Shown here: piece after piece, positions 38,064 to 46,008 of the stretch
Position numbering within the stretch: the first letter of the stretch is position 1
How the letters are laid out: the number at the start of each line of letters is the position of its first letter
Source: a virus
Virus record (IMG/VR): IMGVR_UViG_3300021185_005102
Location: 1 to 64,000 of that record
DNA length: 64,000 nt
Strand: one strand, 5' to 3'
Notes under the pieces: generated by a model
Databases searched by the model: none
What the model saw: the letters and a program-made list of their open reading frames with translations, nothing else
Told to the model about the DNA's origin: nothing
Position numbers and translations under genes: made by a program

Positions 38064-39326
38064 TTAATCTATTTTTTTTAATTCAGGTAAAACCAATTTA
38101 GTTTTCTTTGGTTTAACCTCGTTTATTATTACTGTTTTTAAAATTTCTTCAAATCTAATTGTTGTGGACTCTAATGAGAAGTTTTCATTATTTTCATCTC
38201 TGAGTATTTTAGATTTATCTAAAAATTCATCGTACTTCTCTTCTACTATTTTAAAGACCTCAACAACCTCATTGTAATTACACGTAAACCATTTTGACTC
38301 TTTAAGTATAAAATCATCGGCAGCACTCTCATGTACTTTAGTTAATTTACCTCCTAACATTATTGCCTTATCCATCGGTAAGAAATCCTTATGTCCTGAC
38401 CAGTTAGATGCAATAATTGGTTTACCCGTCATGGAAAATTCTAATAGGGGTCTACCAAAACCCTCACCCTTTGTTAGTGTTACCATAGATTTTACTTTGG
38501 GGTGATTATACAAATCATTCATCTCATCATCAGTTAGTTGACCAAATAATAGATATACGTTAGGTGGGTTACTGTAGGTTGATGTAATTCTTTGTATTTT
38601 TTTTCTCATAACTTCCCTTTGTTTAATAGAGAAGTTAGCACTAGACGTCTTTAAAATCAATCCTGGTGCGTCTTCCACATCATTGAATGATTCACAAAAA
38701 CATTTAATTAACATACCCACATCTTTTCTATCTTGACCGAGATCACCCTTCAACCAATGACCAACAAACAAATAATTAAAATCGTTTTCTAATTCTAATT
38801 TTAAGTTGGATTCTTTTTCATAGTATATTGAAGTGTCCACACCTTCATGAAGAACGTCTAAATCTACGTTTACTTTATGTTGAGATATTAATTTACCTGT
38901 GACCTTATCTGTTTCATTATAAACTGTTTGTAATAACACATCTCTCGAAAACGTCGATGTGGTTATAACTTTATCCATCCTATTTATCCCATCTATCCAC
39001 TCCTTAGGTGCTGCGGTGGTCTCTATCCCTGCGGTTATACCAATATTGTACTTACCTTTTCTTTGAAATTCATTAGGTACGGTGACTTGAACATATATGT
39101 CAGGATGAAAATCTAAACTATCTATTATGTTCTCTTCGATCCAAGAATGAAATAGATTAACTTCAGGTTCTAATGCGGTCATAGGGGTCTTTCCCCAATT
39201 ACAACTATCAATGTAGATATCGAATTTATCCATATCATATAAGGACTTCAATAAATCTCTTGAATGTGAACCGTAACCACTTAAAGTTTTGACTGGTCCT
39301 CTAAATAATAGTTTCTGTTTAATCAT
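38064..39326 (-). CDS. GT-B (GT4-like) glycosyltransferase
   Basis: 420 aa. The N-terminal domain opens RGPVKTLSGYGSHSRDLLKS, with VTVPNEFQRKGKYNIGITAG and ETTAAPKEWIDGINRMDKVI. The C-terminal half has LFVGHWLKGDLGQDRKD and MVTLTKGEGFGRPLLEFSMT followed by GKPIIASNWSGHKDFL, the retaining GT4 nucleotide-binding E-x7-E region. Retaining transfer from a nucleotide sugar is expected. The extreme C-terminus is Lys-rich. Part of the minus-strand operon, 4 bp from the SDR gene. Confidence 0.82.
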   Translation of the reverse strand: MIKQKLLFRGPVKTLSGYGSHSRDLLKSLYDMDKFDIYIDSCNWGKTPMTALEPEVNLFHSWIEENIIDSLDFHPDIYVQVTVPNEFQRKGKYNIGITAGIETTAAPKEWIDGINRMDKVITTSTFSRDVLLQTVYNETDKVTGKLISQHKVNVDLDVLHEGVDTSIYYEKESNLKLELENDFNYLFVGHWLKGDLGQDRKDVGMLIKCFCESFNDVEDAPGLILKTSSANFSIKQREVMRKKIQRITSTYSNPPNVYLLFGQLTDDEMNDLYNHPKVKSMVTLTKGEGFGRPLLEFSMTGKPIIASNWSGHKDFLPMDKAIMLGGKLTKVHESAADDFILKESKWFTCNYNEVVEVFKIVEEKYDEFLDKSKILRDENNENFSLESTTIRFEEILKTVIINEVKPKKTKLVLPELKKID

Positions 39327-39332
39327 GTTGAT

Positions 39333-39569
39333 TTAATCTTCGGTTTGTTTATTTATAAACTCTTGAGGAAAATATTTCGTTAAGGTTGATAATTTATCAT
39401 CAGCATCAACCAACATTGATAACGCCTCCTCTGCGTTTTTATAGAAGTCACCTGTTGAGTGATCCCCAATACCTGATCCTTTGTTACCTAAAAGATCTAA
39501 AGTTAATAACGCTTTTGATTTTTCTGCCAAGGCGTTAGTTCTTAGCATATCGATTAATTTAGTGTTCAT
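39333..39569 (-). CDS. Small hypothetical protein (78 aa)
   Basis: Lies between two GT-B genes with gaps of 2 and 6 bp on the same strand, so almost certainly translated. Helical, with a central Gly-rich LLGNKGSGIGDHSTGDFYKN. No cysteines, signal or membrane segment. No family recognised; an accessory role in the glycan operon is only inferred from position. Confidence 0.55.
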   Translation of the reverse strand: MNTKLIDMLRTNALAEKSKALLTLDLLGNKGSGIGDHSTGDFYKNAEEALSMLVDADDKLSTLTKYFPQEFINKQTED

Positions 39570-39571
39570 AG

Positions 39572-40948
39572 TTATGTTATTTTAAATAATTCAAAATTTT
39601 TCTTAGGTGTGAATTTAGTTAAGGCGTTCTCCATACCTTTAATTAATGATTCACACATAGTTTTAGTTGAAAAGTTCTTTATCATGTATTTTCTACCTAC
39701 AAGACCTCTTCTTTTTCTTTCCTCTCTACCTAAATCGTACATCTTCTGTATTGATGAAACAACATCATAATGATTTATCCTATCATCAAATATGTAAGGT
39801 GTATTAATTGACCCGTTAAGAGTTGTAGATGCGGGCCACACAGGACTAACCCACTCACCGTGAGTAACTTTATCTTCCCATTTTTTAGGATCATGAAGTG
39901 TACCTATATCAATGTAATCACCTGCAGTTAGTGGTTTACCATCTAATTTAAAACCACATTGATCTTGTAATCCACCAGTGACGTTTACTATTATTGGGGT
40001 ACCCGACATTACAGACTCTGCGGTGGTTAGACCAAAACCTTCATTGTTAGCAATGTTTATTGTACAATCTACTGTGTTGTATATTCTATTTAATTTATCC
40101 TGATCGAATTTATCGTTGGTGAATTTAACATCATACTTAGGACATAATTCATTGACGACAGCAACCAAGTCAGTACCGTTTTTATCTATTGACCTTGTAT
40201 GCATCAGGAGTAAACACTTACTCGCATCCTCTTCTGAAAGAGTATCACAAAATGTTTTGTATGAATAAATTACATCAGATGGTTGTTTACGTTTGATGTT
40301 TCTGTTATTAAAGAATAATATGAAATCATAGTCTTTGTCACCATGAATAAATTTTTTCATCTCATCATCAACCTCTACGGGTTTGAATGTGTCTGGATTT
40401 ATACCGTGAGGTACGTAACTTACCTGCCACTTTTTCAATGGGTTGTGAGTACTTTCCCTTTTAGACATACCAACTCTATTAACAATTCCATAGGTTTGTT
40501 TGGAGATACACCCCAACCAATCACAAGATTCATAGTAATCTCTATTGTAATAAGGATCTGGTAAATCGTCCCATATATGATAAAAGAAAATTGGTACTTG
40601 TTGTCTTATTTCATGTTCGTTATCGTACAACCATTGCCAGTAATGTGGGTCAGTAAAATGTAATATTGCGTCAGGTTTCTCTATAGAGATTAATTCTCTT
40701 AACCTTTCGATATTACCATAACCATTAGATGGGTATATTTTTACATTTGCATCTTTGACACCAGTTTTATTTCTAACATCATTATTAAGATCTACAATCT
40801 TACCGAATTCAGGGTGTTTTATTGCCGCACCTAATTGAACCCAATCAAATTTATCGACTGTACCGATAACCATCTCTTTTGACATGGTCGCCACACCTGA
40901 AGTCATTCTCATGTCGTCAGATAAAAGTAAAATCTTTTTCTTACTCAT
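39572..40948 (-). CDS. GT-B (GT4-like) glycosyltransferase
   Basis: 458 aa. The N-terminal Rossmann domain reads KKILLLSDDMRMTSGVATMS. A central segment includes WDDLPDPYYNRDYYESCDWL, and VPHGINPDTFKPV is a typical GT4 interdomain motif. The C-terminal domain has FILFFNNRNIKRKQPSDVI and NIANNEGFGLTTAESVMSGT followed by PIIVNVTGG, containing the E-x7-E nucleotide-sugar site. Soluble. The gene just downstream of the RHH-like protein, and thus near the start of the operon. Confidence 0.85.
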   Translation of the reverse strand: MSKKKILLLSDDMRMTSGVATMSKEMVIGTVDKFDWVQLGAAIKHPEFGKIVDLNNDVRNKTGVKDANVKIYPSNGYGNIERLRELISIEKPDAILHFTDPHYWQWLYDNEHEIRQQVPIFFYHIWDDLPDPYYNRDYYESCDWLGCISKQTYGIVNRVGMSKRESTHNPLKKWQVSYVPHGINPDTFKPVEVDDEMKKFIHGDKDYDFILFFNNRNIKRKQPSDVIYSYKTFCDTLSEEDASKCLLLMHTRSIDKNGTDLVAVVNELCPKYDVKFTNDKFDQDKLNRIYNTVDCTINIANNEGFGLTTAESVMSGTPIIVNVTGGLQDQCGFKLDGKPLTAGDYIDIGTLHDPKKWEDKVTHGEWVSPVWPASTTLNGSINTPYIFDDRINHYDVVSSIQKMYDLGREERKRRGLVGRKYMIKNFSTKTMCESLIKGMENALTKFTPKKNFELFKIT

Positions 40949-40951
40949 AAA

Positions 40952-41155
40952 TTAAAATCTTGAACCACTAACGGCTAAAACATTATGACTATCAATTAGA
41001 CCTCTAAATTCTTCATTGGTGTTATATAAATCTAAAGAACGATTTACCAATTTTTGAAAGTTAAGTCCATCAGTCTCTATCGTCTTGATTCTGAATTGTT
41101 TGTAAGTGTTTTCTATAACGTTAACAGTAGTTAACTTTGTCTTTGCTTTACTCAT
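40952..41155 (-). CDS. Ribbon-helix-helix-like small protein
   Basis: 67 aa. TTVNVIENTYKQFRIKTIET followed by NFQKLVNRSLDLYNTNEEFR fits the beta-strand, helix, helix layout of Arc/MetJ-type RHH DNA-binding domains; the short Gly/Asn turn of a classical RHH is only partly visible (DGLN). First gene of the minus-strand glycan operon (3 bp before the GT4 gene). An autoregulator is plausible, with the perfect palindrome at 41240-41253 as a candidate site. A transcript terminator for the upstream microprotein lies between. Confidence 0.5.
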   Translation of the reverse strand: MSKAKTKLTTVNVIENTYKQFRIKTIETDGLNFQKLVNRSLDLYNTNEEFRGLIDSHNVLAVSGSRF

Positions 41156-41189
41156 ACTTGTATATATTTCTATATATATAGTTTATATC

Positions 41190-41224
41190 AAAAAAATACC
41201 ACTGCAGAATAATACTGTGGTATT
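41190..41224 (-). terminator. Rho-independent terminator after the MGCGC microprotein gene
   Basis: Read on the minus strand, AATACCAC pairs with GTGGTATT across a 14-nt loop and is followed directly by a run of seven T (41196-41190). It sits downstream of the 41254-41376 gene. Confidence 0.75.
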
Positions 41225-41239
41225 AATTAGATTCATAAA

Positions 41240-41253
41240 TCCACGTACGTGGA
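41240..41253. promoter_or_regulatory. Perfect 14-bp palindrome TCCACGTACGTGGA
   Basis: A GC-rich palindrome in very AT-rich intergenic DNA, immediately after the stop of the microprotein gene and 85 bp upstream of the RHH-like gene start. It could be a dimeric-regulator operator or a small hairpin. It stands out by composition. Confidence 0.45.
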
Positions 41254-41376
41254 CTACGAATTTTTCTTTGCCTCTTCTACCTTTACTATTACAGGACTGT
41301 TCGGTTCCTGTTGAATAATTTTAGTTGTCTGACTGGTTGTCTGTTGTGTTTTCTTTTTTTTACATCCACATCCCAT
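41254..41376 (-). CDS. MGCGC microprotein (40 aa)
   Basis: Starts MGCGCKKKKTQQTTSQTTKI and ends PVIVKVEEAKKNS. The Cys-Gly-Cys plus poly-Lys start is a pattern I know from Bacteroidetes and phage microproteins. It is followed by a strong terminator on the same strand, which supports expression. The Cys pair may bind metal or be modified. The upstream 190 bp (to 41565) hold no gene, only AT-rich DNA with a G7 run at 41504-41510. Confidence 0.55.
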   Translation of the reverse strand: MGCGCKKKKTQQTTSQTTKIIQQEPNSPVIVKVEEAKKNS

Positions 41377-41510
41377 AATATAAAGTGTTTTATAATAATT
41401 ATTTGGTTTATTAAAAAGTATCACTACTTCTTGTATAGTATAAATATTTTAAAATGATTTATCAATAGTTAACTCAAATAAAAAATCCCACTTATTTTCT
41501 TTAGGGGGGG

Positions 41511-41541
41511 TTTCTTTTCTAATTTATTTTATGTATATTTT
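41511..41541 (+). promoter_or_regulatory. Weak Bacteroidetes-type promoter (TTT-N20-TATATTTT)
   Basis: TATATTTT at 41534-41541 is preceded 20 bp upstream by TTT rather than TTG. The start codon is at 41565. Same -7 sequence and preceding GTATATTTT context as the promoters at 42594 and 47970. Confidence 0.4.
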
Positions 41542-41564
41542 ATTATAATCAAACTCAGAATAGA

Positions 41565-42257
41565 ATGGAAGAAGTACAAAAAGATTTTAAAATGGTAAAG
41601 AGTGTTTACAACTCTAACTTTGAAACCATAACCAACATAATGCATCTCTACGGTATTGAGAAGTTTGATTTAGATTGTACTTACTCTAAAGGTAATTTTT
41701 GGAAGGGGTTACCAGACCCCACACATAAGACGGATTTAATTCCACATTATGAACATGTCATTCAGTCGGATTCTGAGAATCTTCCATTTGAAAATGAATC
41801 AATGAGTGCGATTATGTACGATCCCCCATTTATTATTGTTGGTAGTGGTAAGGGTTATAAAAAGAATGGACCAAATAGTTCTATTATAGCAAAAAGATTC
41901 GAAGGTTATGGAACATATAATGACCTAAAAGAAAATTATTACAATACACTTAAAGAGTTGTATAGACTCACTAAGAAAGGTGGTTTTGTGGTTATGAAAT
42001 GTCAAGATACGGTTTCTGGTGGTAAACAACATTTCAGTCACGTCATGGTAATGAATATGGCATATTCTTTAGGGTTTTACCCAAGAGATATGTTCGTATT
42101 GACATCCAACGTTAGAGTAAATGCATTTAACGGAACTAAGTGGAAGAAACAGCACCACGCCAGAAAATATCACTCTTATTTTTGGGTTTTTGAAAAACGT
42201 AAACCTAGAGTACCTTACGAGTTTAGTAATTTAGATTCACACGATCACCAACTTTAA
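41565..42257 (+). CDS. DNA methyltransferase-like protein (DPPF motif)
   Basis: 230 aa. KFDLDCTYSKGNFWKGLPDP followed by IMYDPPFI (D86-P-P-F, motif IV of amino-methyltransferases), LKENYYNTLKELYRLTKKGG and FVVMKCQDTVSGGKQHFSHV is the layout of phage N6/N4-type methyltransferases, although an explicit FxGxG motif I is not seen. May methylate phage DNA or another nucleic-acid-linked target. Its 3' end overlaps the convergent DUF192 gene by 35 bp, a tight tail-to-tail arrangement. Confidence 0.65.
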   Translation: MEEVQKDFKMVKSVYNSNFETITNIMHLYGIEKFDLDCTYSKGNFWKGLPDPTHKTDLIPHYEHVIQSDSENLPFENESMSAIMYDPPFIIVGSGKGYKKNGPNSSIIAKRFEGYGTYNDLKENYYNTLKELYRLTKKGGFVVMKCQDTVSGGKQHFSHVMVMNMAYSLGFYPRDMFVLTSNVRVNAFNGTKWKKQHHARKYHSYFWVFEKRKPRVPYEFSNLDSHDHQL

Positions 42258-42558
42258 GATTATTACAAGTACCTGAAGGGAATTCTACTACATGATCCCC
42301 TATACCTGTATATCTCTTATCACATTCTAAATCACATGGTTGGCAATCTAAGTGTATATTCGTTATTACATTTTTATTGACAAATATAATGTCCAAAGGA
42401 ATTAGACATTTGTGCATCCAGAAACTGTGGTACCCCTTACCCATATCAAAAACCATACAACCCTTTAGTTCTTTACGACCCATCATACCCTGTTTTATTT
42501 GGTCGGGGGTTGTCATGTATTCTGCGTAAAATACTTGACCATCAATTATTACTGCCAT
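42223..42558 (-). CDS. DUF192 family protein
   Basis: 111 aa. QIKQGMMGRKELKGCMVFDM, then HSFWMHKCLIPLDIIFVNKN and DHVVEFPSGTCNNLKVGDRV, reproduce the DUF192 pattern (RxxGLMxR, SFWMxNTxIPLDIIF, VLELPAG). Most DUF192 proteins are exported, but this copy has no signal peptide, as is common in phages. Contains an additional Cys pair (CQPCDLEC). Function unknown. Divergent from the membrane-protein gene at 42606. Confidence 0.85.
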   Translation of the reverse strand: MAVIIDGQVFYAEYMTTPDQIKQGMMGRKELKGCMVFDMGKGYHSFWMHKCLIPLDIIFVNKNVITNIHLDCQPCDLECDKRYTGIGDHVVEFPSGTCNNLKVGDRVNLNY

Positions 42559-42570
42559 ATCTATAATTAG

Positions 42571-42601
42571 TTGATATTTAAATTTAAATTACGTATATTT
42601 T
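42571..42601 (+). promoter_or_regulatory. Bacteroidetes-type promoter (TTG-N20-TATATTTT)
   Basis: TTG at 42571-42573, 20-bp spacer, TATATTTT at 42594-42601. The annotated start at 42606 would leave almost no leader, so initiation may be leaderless or the -7 assignment slightly off. Confidence 0.5.
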
Positions 42602-42605
42602 AAAC

Positions 42606-42956
42606 ATGACAAAGTACAACGACTTAATTCTCGGAATAGTATATTTTTTAATAGGACATATTATGGTGTTCTACCAATTAAACGGTCAGTTCATTTGGAA
42701 GAGTTTCAAAGAGAATGAGGTGGTTGTTGCTGCAACAGGTATAATTATATCTTTTTTCTTTATATGGGGTACTAAGTACACTGTGGACGCGATGGACGGA
42801 TTACTATGGCCCGCTAGATTTATTGGTTTCAGTATTGGTATGTTACAATATGCAATATTTGTAAACATCTATTTTAAAGAAGGTATAGATTTAAAAACGA
42901 TCATTAGTTTAGGACTATGTTTCGTTCTAATTTCAATTCAAGTGTTGTGGAAATGA
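42606..42956 (+). CDS. Small integral membrane protein (116 aa)
   Basis: Four hydrophobic segments: LILGIVYFLIGHIMVFY, VVVAATGIIISFFFIWG, ARFIGFSIGMLQYAIFV and TIISLGLCFVLISIQVLW. Conserved-looking polar sites include the KYTVDAMDGLLW loop. Resembles small membrane proteins found in marine phages (from memory); function unknown. Overlaps the next gene by ATGA, so translation is coupled to the flavodoxin-fold oxidoreductase. Confidence 0.65.
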   Translation: MTKYNDLILGIVYFLIGHIMVFYQLNGQFIWKSFKENEVVVAATGIIISFFFIWGTKYTVDAMDGLLWPARFIGFSIGMLQYAIFVNIYFKEGIDLKTIISLGLCFVLISIQVLWK

Positions 42957-43528
42957 AAAAACATTTAATAGTAATAGGACATCCCGATAAAAAATCATTT
43001 TGTTACAATGGTATTTTCAAAACTATCGTAAGAGAGTTAACCAGATATAAAGAAGAGTTTGAGATTATTGATTTATATGATGATAAATTACATCGTGATA
43101 GAACCGAGTTAATCAAGGGATATAAAAAATTAGTTAAGTGGTCAACTCACATCTATTTTGTTTCACCTGTTTGGTGGTTTAGACTTACCCCTAAAACTGA
43201 GACATTCTTCGATGAGGTACTCACACCAGGTTTTGCATATAAGTTCATACCATTGTTTGGTAAGTATGCTTACCCAAAACCATTTCTTAGTGATAAGAAA
43301 GTTAGGACCTATATAACACATGGTGCACCGATGTTACCTGTTGTTACTTTATATCTTAATTCAGTTAAGTTAAGATTAGTAATGGGGGTTTACACGTTTG
43401 TGTTTGGATGGAAATTGAGTAGGTGGAGAAAAACAAAACAATTTTGGTCAGTACCATTTGTAGATGCGAAGAAACGAGCAAAATATTTACGAGTGGTAAA
43501 AAATGATATTAGGAAAGATTTAAAGTGA
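42953..43528 (+). CDS. Flavodoxin-fold NAD(P)H oxidoreductase (MdaB/KefF-like)
   Basis: 191 aa from the ATG at 42953, which forms ATGA with the previous stop (an upstream in-frame ATG at 42917 is less likely). HLIVIGHPDKKSFCYNG is the FMN phosphate-binding loop. YFVSPVWWFRLTPKTETFFD, then EVLTPGFAYKF, is the signature of the Flavodoxin_2 quinone-reductase family. Probably a quinone or flavin reductase that keeps redox balance or supplies electrons to Fe-S enzymes during infection (inferred). The C-terminus is basic. Confidence 0.8.
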   Translation: MKKHLIVIGHPDKKSFCYNGIFKTIVRELTRYKEEFEIIDLYDDKLHRDRTELIKGYKKLVKWSTHIYFVSPVWWFRLTPKTETFFDEVLTPGFAYKFIPLFGKYAYPKPFLSDKKVRTYITHGAPMLPVVTLYLNSVKLRLVMGVYTFVFGWKLSRWRKTKQFWSVPFVDAKKRAKYLRVVKNDIRKDLK

Positions 43529-43755
43529 AGATAGAAGACTTAGATAGGATTATAGAAATGGCATGGGAAGATAGGACCCCCTTTGAAGCTATAGAATTCC
43601 AATTCGGTATTAAAGAGAATGAGGTTCGTAAGATAATGAGAACTCATATGAAAGAGTCATCATTTAAGATGTGGAGAGAACGTGTAAAAGGTAGAAAAAC
43701 TAAACATAGTAAAACATCAGAATCAAATAGATTTAAATCTAAAAATCAGAAATAG
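43525..43755 (+). CDS. DUF2805 / TIGR03643-type small protein
   Basis: 76 aa, GTG start overlapping the previous stop. LDRIIEMAWEDRTPFEAIEF followed by FGIKENEVRKIMRTHMKESS and FKMWRERVKGRKTKH is a near-textbook TIGR03643/DUF2805 sequence with a helix-turn-helix-like core and basic tail. Common in bacteria and marine phages; function unknown. Nucleic-acid binding is likely from composition. Confidence 0.85.
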   Translation: MKIEDLDRIIEMAWEDRTPFEAIEFQFGIKENEVRKIMRTHMKESSFKMWRERVKGRKTKHSKTSESNRFKSKNQK

Positions 43756-43772
43756 TTGAACGATAACCTTTA

Positions 43773-44303
43773 ATGGTAGATGTAGATAAAATAGTACAAT
43801 ACAGAATGGTCGATGGGGACCTAACGTCACGTAAGACTCCGTCATATTATTCTCTTCAATATGTTGATGTAAATAATTACAAAACGTTTATTGATGACAT
43901 CACTAAAGTATCTAACTTAATTATAAAACAAATACCTGATTGGGATGATGCTCCTACGGTAGAAACAGTCATTAAAAGGTTTGAATCAAAATCGTATACT
44001 TATTTATTTTATTATAAAGATAAGTGTATTGGGTGGAATTGGGGTAACCCTAATTTTACATATAATTGGATTGATGTTGATCAAGAATTAGAAGATGATG
44101 AAACTTACTTAGGTGGGTGTTTTGTCAATTTAGATAAGAAAGACAGACCTAATAACGCTGGTTATATAATGTGTTATATGTTTTTCGAGGAGGAGAGTAG
44201 AAGAGGTTTTAAATCTATGTACGGTGTTACCGACGATTGGAACAGAAGAGCGTCGTTATTGTATTATCGATTAGGTTGGAAAACGTACAATTTTATAAAA
44301 TAA
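43773..44303 (+). CDS. GNAT-like acyltransferase
   Basis: 176 aa. The second half (YLFYYKDKCIGWNWGN, then YLGGCFVNLDKKDRPNNAGY, then FFEEESRRGFKSMYG, then NRRASLLYYRLGW) follows the GNAT order of beta strands, acetyl-CoA region and the C-terminal N..A..LY..LGW motif. Substrate unknown. Sits 6 bp before thyA in a run of metabolic genes. Confidence 0.5.
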   Translation: MVDVDKIVQYRMVDGDLTSRKTPSYYSLQYVDVNNYKTFIDDITKVSNLIIKQIPDWDDAPTVETVIKRFESKSYTYLFYYKDKCIGWNWGNPNFTYNWIDVDQELEDDETYLGGCFVNLDKKDRPNNAGYIMCYMFFEEESRRGFKSMYGVTDDWNRRASLLYYRLGWKTYNFIK

Positions 44304-44309
44304 TTAATT

Positions 44310-45332
44310 ATGAATAAGTTAGATGCACAGTACCAAGGATTATTGGATGATATATTAAATTTCGGAGTAAAGAAGAATGATCGTACAGGGACAGGTACAT
44401 TATCTGTGTTTGGTAGACAGATAAGACATAACATGAACGATGGTTTCCCTCTACTAACAACTAAAAAAATGGCGGTCAAATCCGTAATGACTGAATTAAA
44501 ATGGTTTTTAAAAGGAGATACTAATATCAAATACTTAGTGGACAATGGTTGTAAAATTTGGAATGGTGATGCATATAAAAATTACTTAAACATTTACAAC
44601 TATAATTTTAAAGATGACGATACTATTGAACCCCTCACTATAGAGGAGTTCATGGAGGATTTCAATGAAGATCAAGAATTTAGAGATCAATGGGGTGAGT
44701 TAGGTCCTATCTACGGAAAACAATGGAGACATTGGTTTGGATATGATAGTAATGTTAACCCATATTATGTAGATCAAATCTCAAATTTAATTAATGAACT
44801 TAAAGTTAATCCTGATAGTAGAAGATTGATGGTGTCGGCATGGAATGTTGGAGAGTTAAGTCAAATGGTTTTACCTCCCTGTCATTATGGTTTCCAAGTG
44901 TATACCAGAGAATTAAATTTAGATGAAAGAATTGACTACCACAATAGAGGTTCTATAAACAAATCTTCAGATTATTTTAGTGAACATATGGATGCGATGG
45001 GGGTACCAAATAGATCCATATCCTTATCTTGGAATCAGAGATCTGTTGATACGTTTTTAGGTTTACCATTCAACATAGCATCTTATGGGATGTTACTACA
45101 TCTAATTGCTAAAGAAGTAAATATGGTACCCGAAGACCTTATAGGTAATTTAGGTGACACCCACTTATATTTGAATCATGTGGAACAGGCGGAAGAACAA
45201 TTAAGTAGAGAACCTAAACCCCACCTACCAAAATTGAAATTACTTAGTTCCGATATTATGAACGGTGATTTTGACTATGAGTTATTACATTATCATTCAC
45301 ACCCACCAATAAAAGCACCACTAAGTAATTAA
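44310..45332 (+). CDS. thyA: Thymidylate synthase
   Basis: 340 aa, longer than the 264-aa E. coli enzyme because of inserts at about residues 92-125 and 199-236. RTGTGTLSVFGRQIRHNM is the phosphate-binding N-terminus and LKWFLKGDTNIKYL the folate-side helix. QMVLPPCHYGFQVY contains the nucleophile C191, with later SWNQRSVDTFLGLPFNIASY and GDTHLYLNH. Makes dTMP from dUMP using methylene-tetrahydrofolate for phage DNA synthesis. A common phage gene. No intron or intein seen. Confidence 0.95.
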   Translation: MNKLDAQYQGLLDDILNFGVKKNDRTGTGTLSVFGRQIRHNMNDGFPLLTTKKMAVKSVMTELKWFLKGDTNIKYLVDNGCKIWNGDAYKNYLNIYNYNFKDDDTIEPLTIEEFMEDFNEDQEFRDQWGELGPIYGKQWRHWFGYDSNVNPYYVDQISNLINELKVNPDSRRLMVSAWNVGELSQMVLPPCHYGFQVYTRELNLDERIDYHNRGSINKSSDYFSEHMDAMGVPNRSISLSWNQRSVDTFLGLPFNIASYGMLLHLIAKEVNMVPEDLIGNLGDTHLYLNHVEQAEEQLSREPKPHLPKLKLLSSDIMNGDFDYELLHYHSHPPIKAPLSN

Positions 45333-45725
45333 ATGCAATTAATAACAACACACCCAATAAAGAAATCAGATTTAGGTTTTCACGCTAACTTGTTTGGTGG
45401 TAAACTACTAGCATGGTTAGACGCTGCTGGTGCTGCATATGCAATGGAGATATGTGACACACCAAGAATGGTTACTGTCATGATTGATAAATGTATATTC
45501 AAAAAACCAGCTAAGGAAGGACAACTAATTAAGATTTATGGAAATGTAGTTCATGTTGGTAACACGTCAATTACGTTTTATTTAGAGGCGAGAGCCCATA
45601 ATGTGTACTCAGGTAATCAAACGGTTATATTACAAACTAACATAAGATTTGTAAGGATAGATGAAAATGGGGACTCCGTTCCATTATCTGACAAAATCAA
45701 AAACAAATATGGAACAAAAGAATAA
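45333..45725 (+). CDS. Acyl-CoA thioesterase (YciA-like hotdog fold)
   Basis: 130 aa, the normal size for a single hotdog domain. HANLFGGKLLAWLDAAGAAY is the diagnostic HxxxFGGxLLxWxDxxG helix, with the catalytic Asp in LDAAG. VTVMIDKCIFKKPAKEGQLI, then IYGNVVHVGNTSITFYLEAR, completes the fold. Hydrolyses acyl-CoA to free acid and CoA. Unusual among phage genes. It begins immediately after the thyA stop and its last 17 bp overlap the chorismate-mutase-like gene. Confidence 0.85.
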   Translation: MQLITTHPIKKSDLGFHANLFGGKLLAWLDAAGAAYAMEICDTPRMVTVMIDKCIFKKPAKEGQLIKIYGNVVHVGNTSITFYLEARAHNVYSGNQTVILQTNIRFVRIDENGDSVPLSDKIKNKYGTKE

Positions 45726-46008
45726 TTATAATTTTCGTTTAGACATATTAAGAAGAAAGATTGATGTTTTGGATGATGCGTTGTATGGTTGTATTAAAAA
45801 AAGATTTAACGATACTAACCTCATAGGTAAGTTAAAAAGAGAATACCACATTACGGATATGTGTGAGAAGCGTAAAGAAGAAATTTACGGAAGACTTGAA
45901 ACTAAATGTAATGATGATGGTTTACCACCACAATTACTTAAAGACATATACAACCTAATATTTGAGTACTCAATAAAAGACCAAAAAAGAATAATTGGTG
46001 AGAAGTAA
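45709..46008 (+). CDS. Chorismate mutase-like (AroQ-type helical) protein
   Basis: 99 aa from the ATG at 45709; an in-frame upstream ATG at 45661 would extend deep into the thioesterase gene and is less likely. RLDILRRKIDVLDDALYGCI, then KKRFNDTNLIGKLKREYHI, then KRKEEIYGRL, LPPQLLKDIYNLIFEYSIKD and Q follow the three-helix AroQ chorismate mutase layout (LRxxID, VGxxK, the SxxxQ end). In an ungapped alignment with E. coli AroQ the catalytic Glu52 position is Lys, so activity is uncertain. Overlaps both neighbours. Confidence 0.5.
   Translation: MEQKNNYNFRLDILRRKIDVLDDALYGCIKKRFNDTNLIGKLKREYHITDMCEKRKEEIYGRLETKCNDDGLPPQLLKDIYNLIFEYSIKDQKRIIGEK

Noticed and set aside
41480-41520. Hairpin formed by AAATCCC and GGGGTTT as a terminator or leader attenuator
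   Set aside because: Loop is long, stem is short with a G-T pair, and no upstream gene on the plus strand needs termination; too weak to call.
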